From: QHXW01 sp035297145
GTDB taxonomy: Bacteria; Acidobacteriota; Terriglobia; Bryobacterales; Bryobacteraceae
DNA length: 64,000 bases
Direction: 5' to 3'
Assembly (NCBI GenBank): GCA_035297145.1
Contig: DATGZN010000063.1
Span: 1 to 64,000 of the forward strand
Positions 8,624 to 17,800 of this stretch are shown here, in pieces; positions within the stretch are counted from its first letter, which is position 1, and every line of letters begins with the position of its first letter. A model generated the notes under the pieces. The model was not told where the DNA came from, ran no database searches, and saw only the letters and a program-made list of their open reading frames with translations. The translations under genes were made by a program, and so were the position numbers.

Positions 8624-9079
8624 CTATTCTGAGCGAAGGTTTATCACTTCTGAGAGCTTCGTCTCTTCCGGGACATCGGTGAGACTTTCGAAAGCCAGTT
8701 GATAGCCGTCGGGATCGATGAGAGACGTGACCCACATGGCGTTGCCGACTTGCGGTTCGGAGGCTTCGACGCCGAGCGAGGTGACTTGGCGATAGATGGC
8801 GATCGCATCCTGACAAGTGAAGCAAAGGGAAAAGCCCTGGCCGAGTTTTCCTTCGGGGCGCCCGGTGTGATGGCCCTCCGTCCAGAACTCTTGCAGCATG
8901 AGCGACGCGCCGCCTAGTGTCAGCCAGCACCAGCGGAGTTTTCCGTCGGGCGCCCATTGGTGCTTCATGGTGAAGCCGAGTTTATCCACGTAGAAGCGAA
9001 CGGACTCTTCCATGCTGGACACGCCGAAAAACGGGACGACCTCCTGGACGTTGGCGGGGGTCTTCGAATCTGTAGTCAT
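8624..9079 (-). CDS. VOC (glyoxalase/bleomycin-resistance fold) protein
   Basis: 151 aa, one vicinal-oxygen-chelate domain made of two beta-alpha-beta-beta-beta halves: VVPFFGVSSMEESVRFYVDKLGF with WCWLTLGGASLMLQE, then CQDAIAIYRQVTSLGVEASEP ending SLIDPDGYQLAFESLT. The DPDGY..FE ending is typical of the family and supplies a metal ligand in many members. Its ATG is 10 nt after the stop of the ADOP permease, so it is probably the third gene of the PadR-ADOP-VOC unit. Substrate unknown; glyoxalase, dioxygenase or antibiotic-binding roles are all possible for this fold. Confidence 0.9.
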   Translation of the reverse strand: MTTDSKTPANVQEVVPFFGVSSMEESVRFYVDKLGFTMKHQWAPDGKLRWCWLTLGGASLMLQEFWTEGHHTGRPEGKLGQGFSLCFTCQDAIAIYRQVTSLGVEASEPQVGNAMWVTSLIDPDGYQLAFESLTDVPEETKLSEVINLRSE

Positions 9080-9089
9080 GAGGAGTGCG

Positions 9090-11741
9090 CTATTCGGCGC
9101 GAATGGTCTGAGCGGGGTCGGCTGCGGCGGCGCGGGCGGCAGGTCGCCAGCACCCGATCAAGGCAACCGCGGGAAGTAACAAGAGGGCGAAAGCGAAACT
9201 GAGCGGGTCGCGTGGAGAGATGCCGTAGACCAATGCGCTGAGCCAGCGCGCGGCAATGATGGTCGCAACCGTGCCCAATAGCGCACCAGCTGCGGCGAGC
9301 GTGAGACCATGGCGCATGACGAGGCGGAAGACATCGCGCGCCCCTGCTCCCAAAGCCATGCGAATGCCCATTTCCGGCAGGCGGCGCGACACCTGGTAAT
9401 TGAGCACGCCGTAGATTCCGGCGGCGGCCAGCACGAGCGCCAAGGCGCTGAAGATGGCGGCAAGCACGGCGGTGAAGCCGGCCGGAGCGATCTCGCGCGC
9501 CACATATTCGGTCATGGGCCGGACTTTAGCCAGGGCGAGGTCCGGGTCGCGACGGTGCAGCAACGCGCGGATCGCAGGCACGAGCGAGAGCGGCGCGACG
9601 CGCGTGCGCAGCACGTAGCTCAACGGGCTGCGCGGACTCTGCTCGAAGGGTATGTAGATCTCGGGCCGCACCTGGCGAGTGAGCGAGTGATTGCGGACGT
9701 GCTCGACCACGCCGACTACGACGCTGGAGACGGGTACGAATCCGCCATTCACCACGTGCTCGGTTTCGATCTTTTTTCCAATGGCGGATTGGCCCGGCCA
9801 GGTGGTACGCGCAAGCAGATCGTCGACGATGAGGACCGGACGGGAACCAGCGCGATCCTGGGCGTCGAAGTAGCGGCCTTCAAGCAAGCGCGTGCCCATG
9901 GCCGCGAAGTAGCCCGGGGTCACGCAGCGATGATCGGCGATCAGGGTTTTGGCGTCATTTGCGGCGATTCCTTCGGGGTGATAGGGGCTGTACCAATTGG
10001 GAAAGTCGCCAAGCGGAAGGTGCGAGGTAGCGCCGACGCGCTCGACACCGGGCAGGGCGGCGAGTTCGGCTTCCCAATCGCTGATGGAATGGAGCTGGAC
10101 GTCGGGGCTGAGAGTCTGGCCGAACGCGATCTGAAAAGTAAGGCGGTGGCGCGGCTCGAATCCGGGGCTGACCTGTTCGATTTTGGAGAGAGTGCGCGCG
10201 GCGAGCGCGGCCCCGGTGACGAGCACGAAACCGATGGTGATCTCACCAATCACGAGGGCGGCCCCGGCGCGGCGATGCAGTACGCCGATCCAGCCGCGCC
10301 CGCCCGTGCGCAAGTTTTCCGTGAGATCGAGGCGGAGGGTATCGAGCGCCGGAGCCAAGCCGAATAACAGGGCGGCGCCGAGTGACACGGCAACGGCGAA
10401 TACGATTAGGGGCCAGTGGAGACCGGCATCGCCGATGCGCGCGAGGCGCTCGGGACGAATTGCCAGGAGCGCACGAAAGCCGGCCCAGCCCAAAGCAATT
10501 CCACACGATCCGCCGATCAAGCAGAGCACACTCGCTTCAGCAAGCAACTGTCGCACGATGCGGCCGCGCGAGGCGCCGATGGCCAGACGGAGCGCGATCT
10601 CCTTGCGGCGGTCGGTGGCGCGAGCTAACAGCAAGCTGGTGACGTTGACGCAGCAGATCAGCAGAAGGAACGAAGCGCCTGCAAAAAGCGCGTTGAGCGC
10701 GGGACGAAGGTCACGAACAGCATCGTCCTGCATACCGGTCACCGAGAAGCGCAGATTTTGTGCGTTGTACTCGGTGTAGGCTCCGCTGATCTCGGCGGCG
10801 ACGCGATCGAGATCGCGCTGGGCTTGAATAATGGAAACGCCGGGCTTGAGGCGGCCGATCACGCGGATGAAGTAGAGATCGCGAGGGCCTTCGTATATGT
10901 CGTAGGGGAACGGGATGAAGGCTTCTACATCGGCGGGCACGTGAGTGTCGGGAGCGAAGTGGAGCTGGAAATCGGCGGGGAGAACGCCGACGAGAGTAGA
11001 AGCGAGTCGCGTGTCAAGGGCCTTACCGATGAGGGCTGTGTTGGCGGCGAACCGGCGGCGGAAGAAGCCGTCGGTGAGCACGATGGCAGGGCGTCCACCG
11101 GCCTCCTCCTCTTTGACGAAGGTGCGTCCCTTGTCGGCGCGCACACCCAGCACGTCGAAGTAATTGGGTGTCACTTGCGCGACCCTCACTTGCTCGGGAG
11201 TGTCGCCGGGAAACGTCTCCGTGCCCACCCACATGCCTGCCACTCCGGCCAGCGTACGGTTGCGCCGCGCGATTTCGCTGAGCATGGTAGCAGAGACGGG
11301 AGCGCGCGCGTTGCCGGCATCGCGGAAGCTGGCGAGGATGAGCGCCAATTGCTCGGGGTGAGCATAGGGAAGCGGGTGCAGCAAAACAGCGTAAAAGACG
11401 CTGAATACCGCGGTATTGACACCGATTCCCAGCGCGAGCGTGACCACCGCGATGAGTGCAAATGACGGCCGCCGGCGCAGGCCGCGCCAGGCGTAGCGAA
11501 TGTCCTGCAGCGATGTTCCGAGGGACGCTCCTAACAGGCCGTCGCGCACGTTTTCCTTGACCTGCTCAAAGCCACCGAATTCCAGGCGCGCACGGCGCCG
11601 CGCTTCCTCGGGTGGAAGGCCCTGCGCAACGAAGCGATCGACGACCATCTCGAAGCTGGAGCGAAGCTCTTCATCCAGATCGTCCTCCAACTGGCGGCGC
11701 CGGAATAAAGACGCGAACAAATGGCGGAAGCGGTGGAACAT
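9090..11741 (-). CDS. ADOP-family ABC transporter permease
   Basis: 883 aa. Residues 1-60 are the helical prefix of the family (ending ARRRARLEFGG). Then come a first membrane span (RRPSFALIAVVTLALGIGVNTAVFS), a MacB-like periplasmic domain, three spans with the FtsX signature (LLICCVNVTSLLLARATDRR.. EIALRLAIGASR), a second periplasmic domain and a final FtsX block (LAAAGIYGVLNYQVSRRLPEMGIRMALGAG). This duplicated MacB/FtsX plan is the acidobacterial duplicated orphan permease (TIGR03434). These permeases usually lack a linked ATPase gene, and none is seen here. It lies 4 nt after a PadR gene, which probably controls it. Likely role: export of a small molecule or peptide, or mechanotransmission; substrate unknown. 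Confidence 0.95.
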   Translation of the reverse strand: MFHRFRHLFASLFRRRQLEDDLDEELRSSFEMVVDRFVAQGLPPEEARRRARLEFGGFEQVKENVRDGLLGASLGTSLQDIRYAWRGLRRRPSFALIAVVTLALGIGVNTAVFSVFYAVLLHPLPYAHPEQLALILASFRDAGNARAPVSATMLSEIARRNRTLAGVAGMWVGTETFPGDTPEQVRVAQVTPNYFDVLGVRADKGRTFVKEEEAGGRPAIVLTDGFFRRRFAANTALIGKALDTRLASTLVGVLPADFQLHFAPDTHVPADVEAFIPFPYDIYEGPRDLYFIRVIGRLKPGVSIIQAQRDLDRVAAEISGAYTEYNAQNLRFSVTGMQDDAVRDLRPALNALFAGASFLLLICCVNVTSLLLARATDRRKEIALRLAIGASRGRIVRQLLAEASVLCLIGGSCGIALGWAGFRALLAIRPERLARIGDAGLHWPLIVFAVAVSLGAALLFGLAPALDTLRLDLTENLRTGGRGWIGVLHRRAGAALVIGEITIGFVLVTGAALAARTLSKIEQVSPGFEPRHRLTFQIAFGQTLSPDVQLHSISDWEAELAALPGVERVGATSHLPLGDFPNWYSPYHPEGIAANDAKTLIADHRCVTPGYFAAMGTRLLEGRYFDAQDRAGSRPVLIVDDLLARTTWPGQSAIGKKIETEHVVNGGFVPVSSVVVGVVEHVRNHSLTRQVRPEIYIPFEQSPRSPLSYVLRTRVAPLSLVPAIRALLHRRDPDLALAKVRPMTEYVAREIAPAGFTAVLAAIFSALALVLAAAGIYGVLNYQVSRRLPEMGIRMALGAGARDVFRLVMRHGLTLAAAGALLGTVATIIAARWLSALVYGISPRDPLSFAFALLLLPAVALIGCWRPAARAAAADPAQTIRAE

Positions 11742-11745
11742 GTTC

Positions 11746-12066
11746 TTATCCTTCCGACTCCAGCATCCAGTTCATGGCGGAAGTCATGCGGCGCCAGTTG
11801 CGCTTCTCTTCGTCAAGCTGCGCCCGGCCGGCGCGGTTGAGGGTGTAGTATCGGGCGCGTCGATTGTTTTCCGAGGGCGCCCATTTGCCGTCGATCCAGC
11901 CTTTCTGTTCCAGACGGCGAAGGGCGGGAAACAGAGATCCGGGTTTGACCACAAACGTGCCGTGCGTCACCTGATGAATCCGGTCGGCGATGCCGATGCC
12001 GTGCATGGGAGCGAGTTCCAGGGCGCGGAGAATCAGGAGATCGAGGGTTCCCTGCAGAATATCCAT
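11746..12066 (-). CDS. PadR-family transcriptional regulator
   Basis: 106 aa, winged helix of the PadR family: MDILQGTLDLLILRAL, HGIGIADRIHQVT, KPGSLFPALRRLEQKGWIDGKW and the wing RARYYTLNRAGRAQL, followed by the C-terminal dimerisation helix. It is first in the operon with the ADOP permease (4-nt gap) and a VOC protein. PadR proteins usually repress adjacent transporter genes and respond to small molecules. Three copies of an AGAATATC-type sequence surround its start (see the regulatory entry), consistent with autoregulation. Confidence 0.95.
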   Translation of the reverse strand: MDILQGTLDLLILRALELAPMHGIGIADRIHQVTHGTFVVKPGSLFPALRRLEQKGWIDGKWAPSENNRRARYYTLNRAGRAQLDEEKRNWRRMTSAMNWMLESEG

Positions 12067-12119
12067 ATAGGAACATCAGAATATATCATACCTACAGCCA
12101 GTGTTTCTATAGATATTCT
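12056..12119. promoter_or_regulatory. Candidate PadR operator cluster
   Basis: AGAATATC at 12056-12063, AGAATATATC at 12078-12087 and its inverted counterpart GATATTCT at 12112-12119 lie over and just upstream of the PadR start. The inverted pair has a 24-nt spacer. An AT-rich patch of this kind is out of character with the GC-rich surroundings. Binding by the PadR product is inferred from location. Confidence 0.4.
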
Positions 12120-12170
12120 TTAGGAGAGGAGCCAATCTAACGATCTGCCGGCCGATACGTCGAACTGAGG

Positions 12171-12563
12171 ATGAAGACGTTCTACCCCCTTTACTTGTTG
12201 TCGACGCTGGCACTCAGCTGTGTGATGGCTGCCGAAGGATCGGATGTTGCGGGAACCTGGCACGGAGAGTCCCTCTGTGCGACGGACGCCTTAGCATGCC
12301 ACAACGAGAAGGTTGTGTACTACATCAAGGAAGTACCCGACCGCCCGGATGTCGTAACGATCCAAGCGGACAAGATTATCGATGGCAAAGCCATTACGAT
12401 GGGCACAGGCGAGTGGCAGCATGACAGGGCGCAGCACACGCTGGAGTGGCGCTCGCCCCGGCAGGTCTGGCTCCTTAAGATCAATGGCAATCGGATTGAC
12501 GGAACGTTGATGCTGGCGGATAAAACCGTCTTTCGCAAGATGTCACTGACGAGAGACGAGTAA
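12171..12563 (+). CDS. Small secreted protein of unknown function
   Basis: 130 aa with a signal peptide (MKTFYPLYLLSTLALSCVMAAEG) and a compact beta-rich domain containing VAGTWHGESLCATDALACHNEKVVYYI and later LKINGNRIDGTLMLADKTVFRKM. The GTW..G opening and the pattern of alternating strands resemble lipocalin-like or DUF2147-like secreted proteins, but I cannot assign a family. CTGAGG precedes the ATG directly. It stands alone on the plus strand, with converging stops only 20 nt from the SelA-like gene. Confidence 0.8.
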   Translation: MKTFYPLYLLSTLALSCVMAAEGSDVAGTWHGESLCATDALACHNEKVVYYIKEVPDRPDVVTIQADKIIDGKAITMGTGEWQHDRAQHTLEWRSPRQVWLLKINGNRIDGTLMLADKTVFRKMSLTRDE

Positions 12564-12583
12564 TTTGCGCTGCGGTTGGACCG

Positions 12584-13855
12584 TTACGCGGATTTGCGAG
12601 CTTCGTTGAGGACTTCGCGCAGCCGCCGGGCGACGAGTAACTCCTCGCCGGGTTGCAGCGTCGCCGCCACGAGCTGGATGCGATCCGGTCTCGTACCGTG
12701 GGGCCGCTTAGGATCGCCTTCAACCGCCCCGCGCACGGCGCTCGGGTTGTGCCGGCTGGATACTTCGATTCGCGGATCGCCATCCAGCAATTTCTTGGTG
12801 CACTCCGCCACGGTGAGCTTGAAGGCCGCTTCGTCCCATTTCACGAAAAGGGATGGCACGGCATAAGCGGCTTGCATTTCGGTGGTCACACCGGGTACGG
12901 TCTCGATCACCTGCGCGACGCGGCTCATCCGTTTGCCCCATTCGCGGCTGAGGCCCGCCTCATCCATCTTTTTCCAGGCCTCGACCGCCGCAAGGAGCCC
13001 CATGATCTCTTCCTTGCCGACCTTCATGGGGCGGCAAACCGCGCCTTCCCAAGGAGAAGAATTGGCGAGTGCGGCTTCGATGAGGTCCTTTCGGCCCAAC
13101 AGAAGTCCGCTGCACTGGGGTCCGCACAATCCCTTGCCGCCGCTGAACGTGCATAACTCGACTCCCATTTTGGCCGGCAGGTAAAAGTTCTCCATCGGCG
13201 GAACGCGGTCTGCCCAGTCCACCAAAATGGGCACCCCCGCTTTTTTGGTGATCGATAGCGCCTTTTCCAACCGGTCGCCGTATGAGTCGGTGTAAACCAT
13301 TACCGTCTTTTCGCCAATGGCGGCCTGCAGCTCGTCATGCGTGTGCGCGAGCACCAGCTTCCCACCGGCGCCGCGGATCGCGCTGTCGAATAGACTCCGT
13401 CCACCGAGCATCACGACTTCGTTCTTCAGACCGGCGGTGTCGGGAAGCTGCCAGATCTTGGCCGGGTCAGTGCCTGCGATGCAGGCCGCGGTTGCCACCG
13501 CCATAGCGCCCGCCGCGCCCGAAGTGACCAGTCCCGCTTCGGCGCCCGAAATCTCGGCCAGCCGCTTACCCACAGCCCGATGCAGTTCCCAAATGTTGAC
13601 GAAGTAATCCGCCGCTTGCTGCTTGGCTGCCTTCACTTCCGGCAGTTCCAGAGTGCCGCTGATATACGTCCAGGGTCCGCGGGCATTGATCACCGGTTTC
13701 ACCCCGATCCGCGTATATATATTGTTGGAGCGATTTCGTTTCACCGCCCCGAAGGCTTTTTCGATAAGTCCCTGTGTGGATATGTACCCTAGCAAGGGGA
13801 GCGCGCCCATCCACTTCAGGAACACACGCCGGTCAGTTGATGTAAGTCTCTCCAT
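12584..13855 (-). CDS. SelA-like PLP-dependent enzyme with Tat-type leader
   Basis: 423 aa, fold type I PLP enzyme related to the SelA/DgaE group (L-seryl-tRNA(Sec) transferase-like; some members are D-glucosaminate-6-phosphate ammonia-lyases). VINARGPWTYISGTLELPEV opens the fold, VTSGAAGAMAVATAACI binds phosphate, VDWAD (Asp213) faces the pyridine nitrogen and FSGGKGLCGPQ places the PLP lysine at 241. The N terminus reads DRRVFLKWMGALPLLGYIS, a Tat-like signal or a membrane anchor. SelA itself is cytosolic, so export is unusual for this fold. Last gene of an operon with a TonB receptor and a DapA-like protein; it probably acts on a sugar acid or amino-sugar acid taken up by that receptor. 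Confidence 0.88.
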   Translation of the reverse strand: MERLTSTDRRVFLKWMGALPLLGYISTQGLIEKAFGAVKRNRSNNIYTRIGVKPVINARGPWTYISGTLELPEVKAAKQQAADYFVNIWELHRAVGKRLAEISGAEAGLVTSGAAGAMAVATAACIAGTDPAKIWQLPDTAGLKNEVVMLGGRSLFDSAIRGAGGKLVLAHTHDELQAAIGEKTVMVYTDSYGDRLEKALSITKKAGVPILVDWADRVPPMENFYLPAKMGVELCTFSGGKGLCGPQCSGLLLGRKDLIEAALANSSPWEGAVCRPMKVGKEEIMGLLAAVEAWKKMDEAGLSREWGKRMSRVAQVIETVPGVTTEMQAAYAVPSLFVKWDEAAFKLTVAECTKKLLDGDPRIEVSSRHNPSAVRGAVEGDPKRPHGTRPDRIQLVAATLQPGEELLVARRLREVLNEARKSA

Positions 13856-13880
13856 GAGTCATCCAATGTGTGCGCAGTCT

Positions 13881-14864
13881 TCAGACGCGCAAGTAAGGTT
13901 TCACGTCTTCGTAAGCGGCATCGATCTCCGCTTGCACTTCCGGCGACGGTGCGGCATGGGGGAGACGCGACACGGCTGTTTTGAATACGCCGCGGCGGTG
14001 CATCACCGGTTGATAGCCCTCGTCCACGAGCTCTGCCAAATTGATCAGAGGCAGCAGATGTATGAAGATGTCTCGAACTTTCTTGTGATCGCCGGCTTGC
14101 CAGGCATCCCAGATTTGCACGTAGACATCCGTGAATCCCGCGGCGGGCATCGTTCCGTCGGACCCCTGGTTCATCTCGGCCAGCATGCCTCTCCCGCCGT
14201 CGCCGCTGAACACCCGCTTCATCGGAGGCCGCCTGCCCTGCAACTCTCGCATTCGTTCCAGGACGGGACTCAATTCCTCTTTCACATAGCCAAGATTGGG
14301 ATAAGCGCTGGCTAACTCCAGCAGAAACGACGCTGGCATGGGTATCGGATGGTGCGGGCCGGTGTCCTGGATGAAGATCGGCCTTTCCGTAGCGCGCGCC
14401 AGAGCGCCATAGTAGGCGCGATAGTCCTCGAGCGAGCTGGCCTTCTCGGGCGGGATGGCGATCAACGCATCAGGCGACAGCTTCTCGGCGTGCCGCAAGT
14501 AATTCAGAGCGGCATTGGTGTCGGGACCTTGCACGCCGAATACAACCGCCGATCGTTTGCCTTTTGCGGCATCGGCGATGACCTCGAAGCCGCGCAAACG
14601 TTCCTCTACAGTCAGCCGATTGTACTCACTGGCCATCTGCGGCCATACGATGCCGTGCGCTCCGCAGCGATTCAGCCACTCGATTTCGTGCGCCAGGTCT
14701 TCGTAATCAATGGCCTTTGACTTGTTGTAAGGAGTGGCGGCGATGATGAAGATGCCGCGGAGCGGCTTTTCAGACGAGGGGCCAGCGAATGCAGCCGTCG
14801 CCGCCCCGGCTAATGTCGCGAGGAAACTACGCCGGCTCGAAATATGCGAAGCTTCCGTTTGCAT
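13881..14864 (-). CDS. DapA-family aldolase/lyase with Tat signal
   Basis: 327 aa with a Tat leader (SSRRSFLATLAGAATAAFAG) and a DHDPS/N-acetylneuraminate-lyase TIM barrel: GIFIIAATPYN, CGAHGIVWPQMASEYNRLTVEER (the position of the usual G-TTGE loop, here MASE), and NLGYVKEE with the Schiff-base Lys195. The strand that normally carries the catalytic Tyr (YNxP in the family) reads IFIQDTGPHHP, so that Tyr is absent. The reaction therefore may differ from classical aldol cleavage, or another residue substitutes. Sits 18 nt downstream of the TonB receptor and 25 nt upstream of the SelA-like gene: one operon. Export of both enzymes points to chemistry in the periplasm. Confidence 0.88.
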   Translation of the reverse strand: MQTEASHISSRRSFLATLAGAATAAFAGPSSEKPLRGIFIIAATPYNKSKAIDYEDLAHEIEWLNRCGAHGIVWPQMASEYNRLTVEERLRGFEVIADAAKGKRSAVVFGVQGPDTNAALNYLRHAEKLSPDALIAIPPEKASSLEDYRAYYGALARATERPIFIQDTGPHHPIPMPASFLLELASAYPNLGYVKEELSPVLERMRELQGRRPPMKRVFSGDGGRGMLAEMNQGSDGTMPAAGFTDVYVQIWDAWQAGDHKKVRDIFIHLLPLINLAELVDEGYQPVMHRRGVFKTAVSRLPHAAPSPEVQAEIDAAYEDVKPYLRV

Positions 14865-14882
14865 CTTCTTAGAGGCGCGTTA

Positions 14883-17800
14883 TTAGAATTCGAAACGCGC
14901 TACGATCTGCAGCTGGCGGGGACTATACCCTGGACCCAGGCCGTTCACCTGACCAAAGCTGCCACTCCCGAAGCCGAACTGGGCCCGATCGAACCGAGTA
15001 CGGTTGAAAGCATTGAAGGCCTCCATCCGGATCTGCAACTTCATCGTCTCCCGAATGTGGAACTCCTTCCTCAGTCCGATATCCACAATCTCGATTCCCG
15101 GCGAGTTCAAATTCGTAAAGTACCGGGGTGCGTTGCCGAGCTGCTGGTCGCCGGGATCGGCAAAGCAGCTAGGGTTGAACACCTGGACACCGCTGGAGTT
15201 GCCGTTAAGAAGGGCGGCCGCGGCATCGTGATAGTTGATTCCCGTGCCTGGGTTAGAACAAGTAACATTAGGCCGCTGCTGGCCATTGGCAAGACGAGCG
15301 AGCGCCATCTGGATAGTGACTGGTTGCCCGCTTTGTAGTGTCATATTCGTCGAAGCCGACCAGCCGCCGATCACCGCGTCCACGACCCTGTTCATATTGT
15401 TGCCCAGGAGGAGGCCTCGGCCAATCGGTATATTGCCCGTGAACGCCGCCGCCAGGCGATGCGTAGCGTTATTGGCGCTGAGTCCGTACTCTCGAGACAG
15501 ATTGTCCGGGTCTTGCACCCCGCTAGTGTTTATGTATCCGTTCCAAGCGTTCGCGCCCGCGGAACTGTCGTCGGTATTTCGGGAGAGCGTATAGCTGCCC
15601 TGGACGGTGAAATACTTGCCGCTTCGCTTCTCGAATCGAAGCTGCATGGAATCGTAGCGGGACATCGCCACCAGGATCGGCAAGCCTTGAAAACCGCCGT
15701 CAAATTGCGGATAAGCGCTCAACAGGTTGCTGAGCGGAATCTGTGACTGGTTGTACCGCGAAGACGGTTCGTTGAAGATGGCATTCGGCCCGGCAAACAA
15801 TGGCTGGAACGGGTTGGCCACATACGCATTCAACTGATCGCTGGTGTATTTCTGTTCCACGCTGGTGGGAATGAAGTTCAGATTTCTAAAACCACCCCAT
15901 GGCAGGTGGGTGCTTCGGCTCGCCGAATAATCGACGCCGATCACGATATCGCTCGGCAGCAGCCGCTGGACACCCACGCTCCACTGGTAGATATCCGCGT
16001 TGTTGTCCGTCTCATAATCCAGGTCGCCGCTGTTATCGAGTCCCCACTGGGCCAACTTCCCGTACTTATTTCCCTGGGGAGGCGCTATTCCCACGGGGAA
16101 GGGATTGTCCAGGGTCCCAAACTGGCTCTGGTAATTATTGTTATAGAAGTAAGCGTTGACAGTTGATGAGAAGGCGGGGCCGGGGTATTGGTAGTTGGTG
16201 GCAATGTTTCCTCCGTAATAAATGCCGGCGCCGGCGCGGATCACGGTCTTCGAGTCCCAGCTATAGGCAAAGCCCACCCGCGGCGCAAAGTTGTTCCGGT
16301 CCACCGGAATATTGCGCTTCCCTGCGGTTGGAAACAGCGTGATGCCTTTCAAGGTACCCAGTCCGGGAACCGTTATTCCGCTGCTGTCGGTGAAGTCCGC
16401 GAATGTCGAACGGTTGTAGCGCTCGCTGTAAGGCGTGCTCCATTCATACCGCAACCCGAGGTTCACGGTCAGCTTGGAGTTAACCTTCCAATCATCCTGA
16501 ACATAGAAGCCGGTTTCTTTGGATTTGTCAGCGACCGGGGGAATCTCCTGCAGATTACCGTTACTCCCGTACCCCAGCAGAAAACTGGCAAAGGAATCCC
16601 CTTGCGTCGGGTCACCGTTGTTCGGCGTTTGATTCGTCGCATTCTGGTCGAAAGTGAACTGTCCCGTGGGAAACGATGGTTGCCAGAAATTATTGAAGAA
16701 CTGGCGCTGCTCGCCACCGAATTTGAAGGAATGCTCCCCCTTCACCCAGGAGACAGCCGACGAATAGGTGATCAAGGTATGTGTGAAGTTCGTATCGTTG
16801 CAGCAAGCGCCGAAGATACCTTGGTAGGCGTTGCCAAACGCAATGCCCGGCATTCGCGTCAAGCCGTTATTTTCGAGGTAGCTGGGAAAACCAACCGACG
16901 TCAAATTCGGATACTGCGTCTTGACCGGCGAATTGACAAAATCCACACTGATGCGGCCGGTATACAGAATCGTGGGGCTGATCGTCCAGTTATAGTCGAC
17001 CACCGCGTTGTCGGATTCCTGGAAAGAGGTGGACCCATCGTCGATAAATCTGGGTAGGGAAGGGCTGGTACTGTGTAACTTGCTGTACCGTGCACCCAAA
17101 CGGTTGTTGTCATTGATTTGATAGTCCACCCTGCCGTCGAGTTGATACTGGTGCGACGGGCCGGGGACGTTCTCGATGAAGTTGTTGTAATTCGTTCCCG
17201 CATCTCCGGTTGTGTTGGGTTCCGGGAAGTATTGCAGCATGTTCTTGGCGACCGTGTCGAGCATGTTCGGCGGAATAATGTTGTTGGGAAACGGTTGGCG
17301 GATCCCGTTTGCGTTGATCGAGAACGGGTTAAAGATGACCACCGGCGCCAGATTCCCGTTATTGTCGAAAGTTTTGGTCTGCGAGAAGTTCCCTTGCCGT
17401 TGTAGGTCGGTCGGGAAGGTGGCCACAGTTTGACCGGATCTGATATCTCGCAATTTTTCAAAATCAAACAAAAAGAAAGCCTTGTTCTTCTTGATGGGGC
17501 CGCTGATCATCCCGCCTTCCTGGTCGTGAACGAGCGGCGGTATCGGTAGGCCGGCGGCGTTGCTGAAAAAATCGTTGGCGTCAAAAGCGTCACGCTGCGC
17601 GAAATACCAGCCGCTGCCGTGGAACTGGTTGCCGCCCTGCTTCATCGTGATGTTGACGACGGTACCGCCGTTGTTGCCGTATTCGGCCGAGAAGCTGTTG
17701 TTCTGGACCTTGAATTCCTGGATCACTTCCACCGAAGGCGTGTAATAGACGTTGGTATTGCCGCCTTCGCCCTGCTCCGGCGCGGTCAGAGGAGCACCGT

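Noticed and set aside
15906..17057. Plus-strand frames opposite the TonB receptor
   Set aside because: Antisense to a receptor with signal, plug and barrel; no start site or motif.
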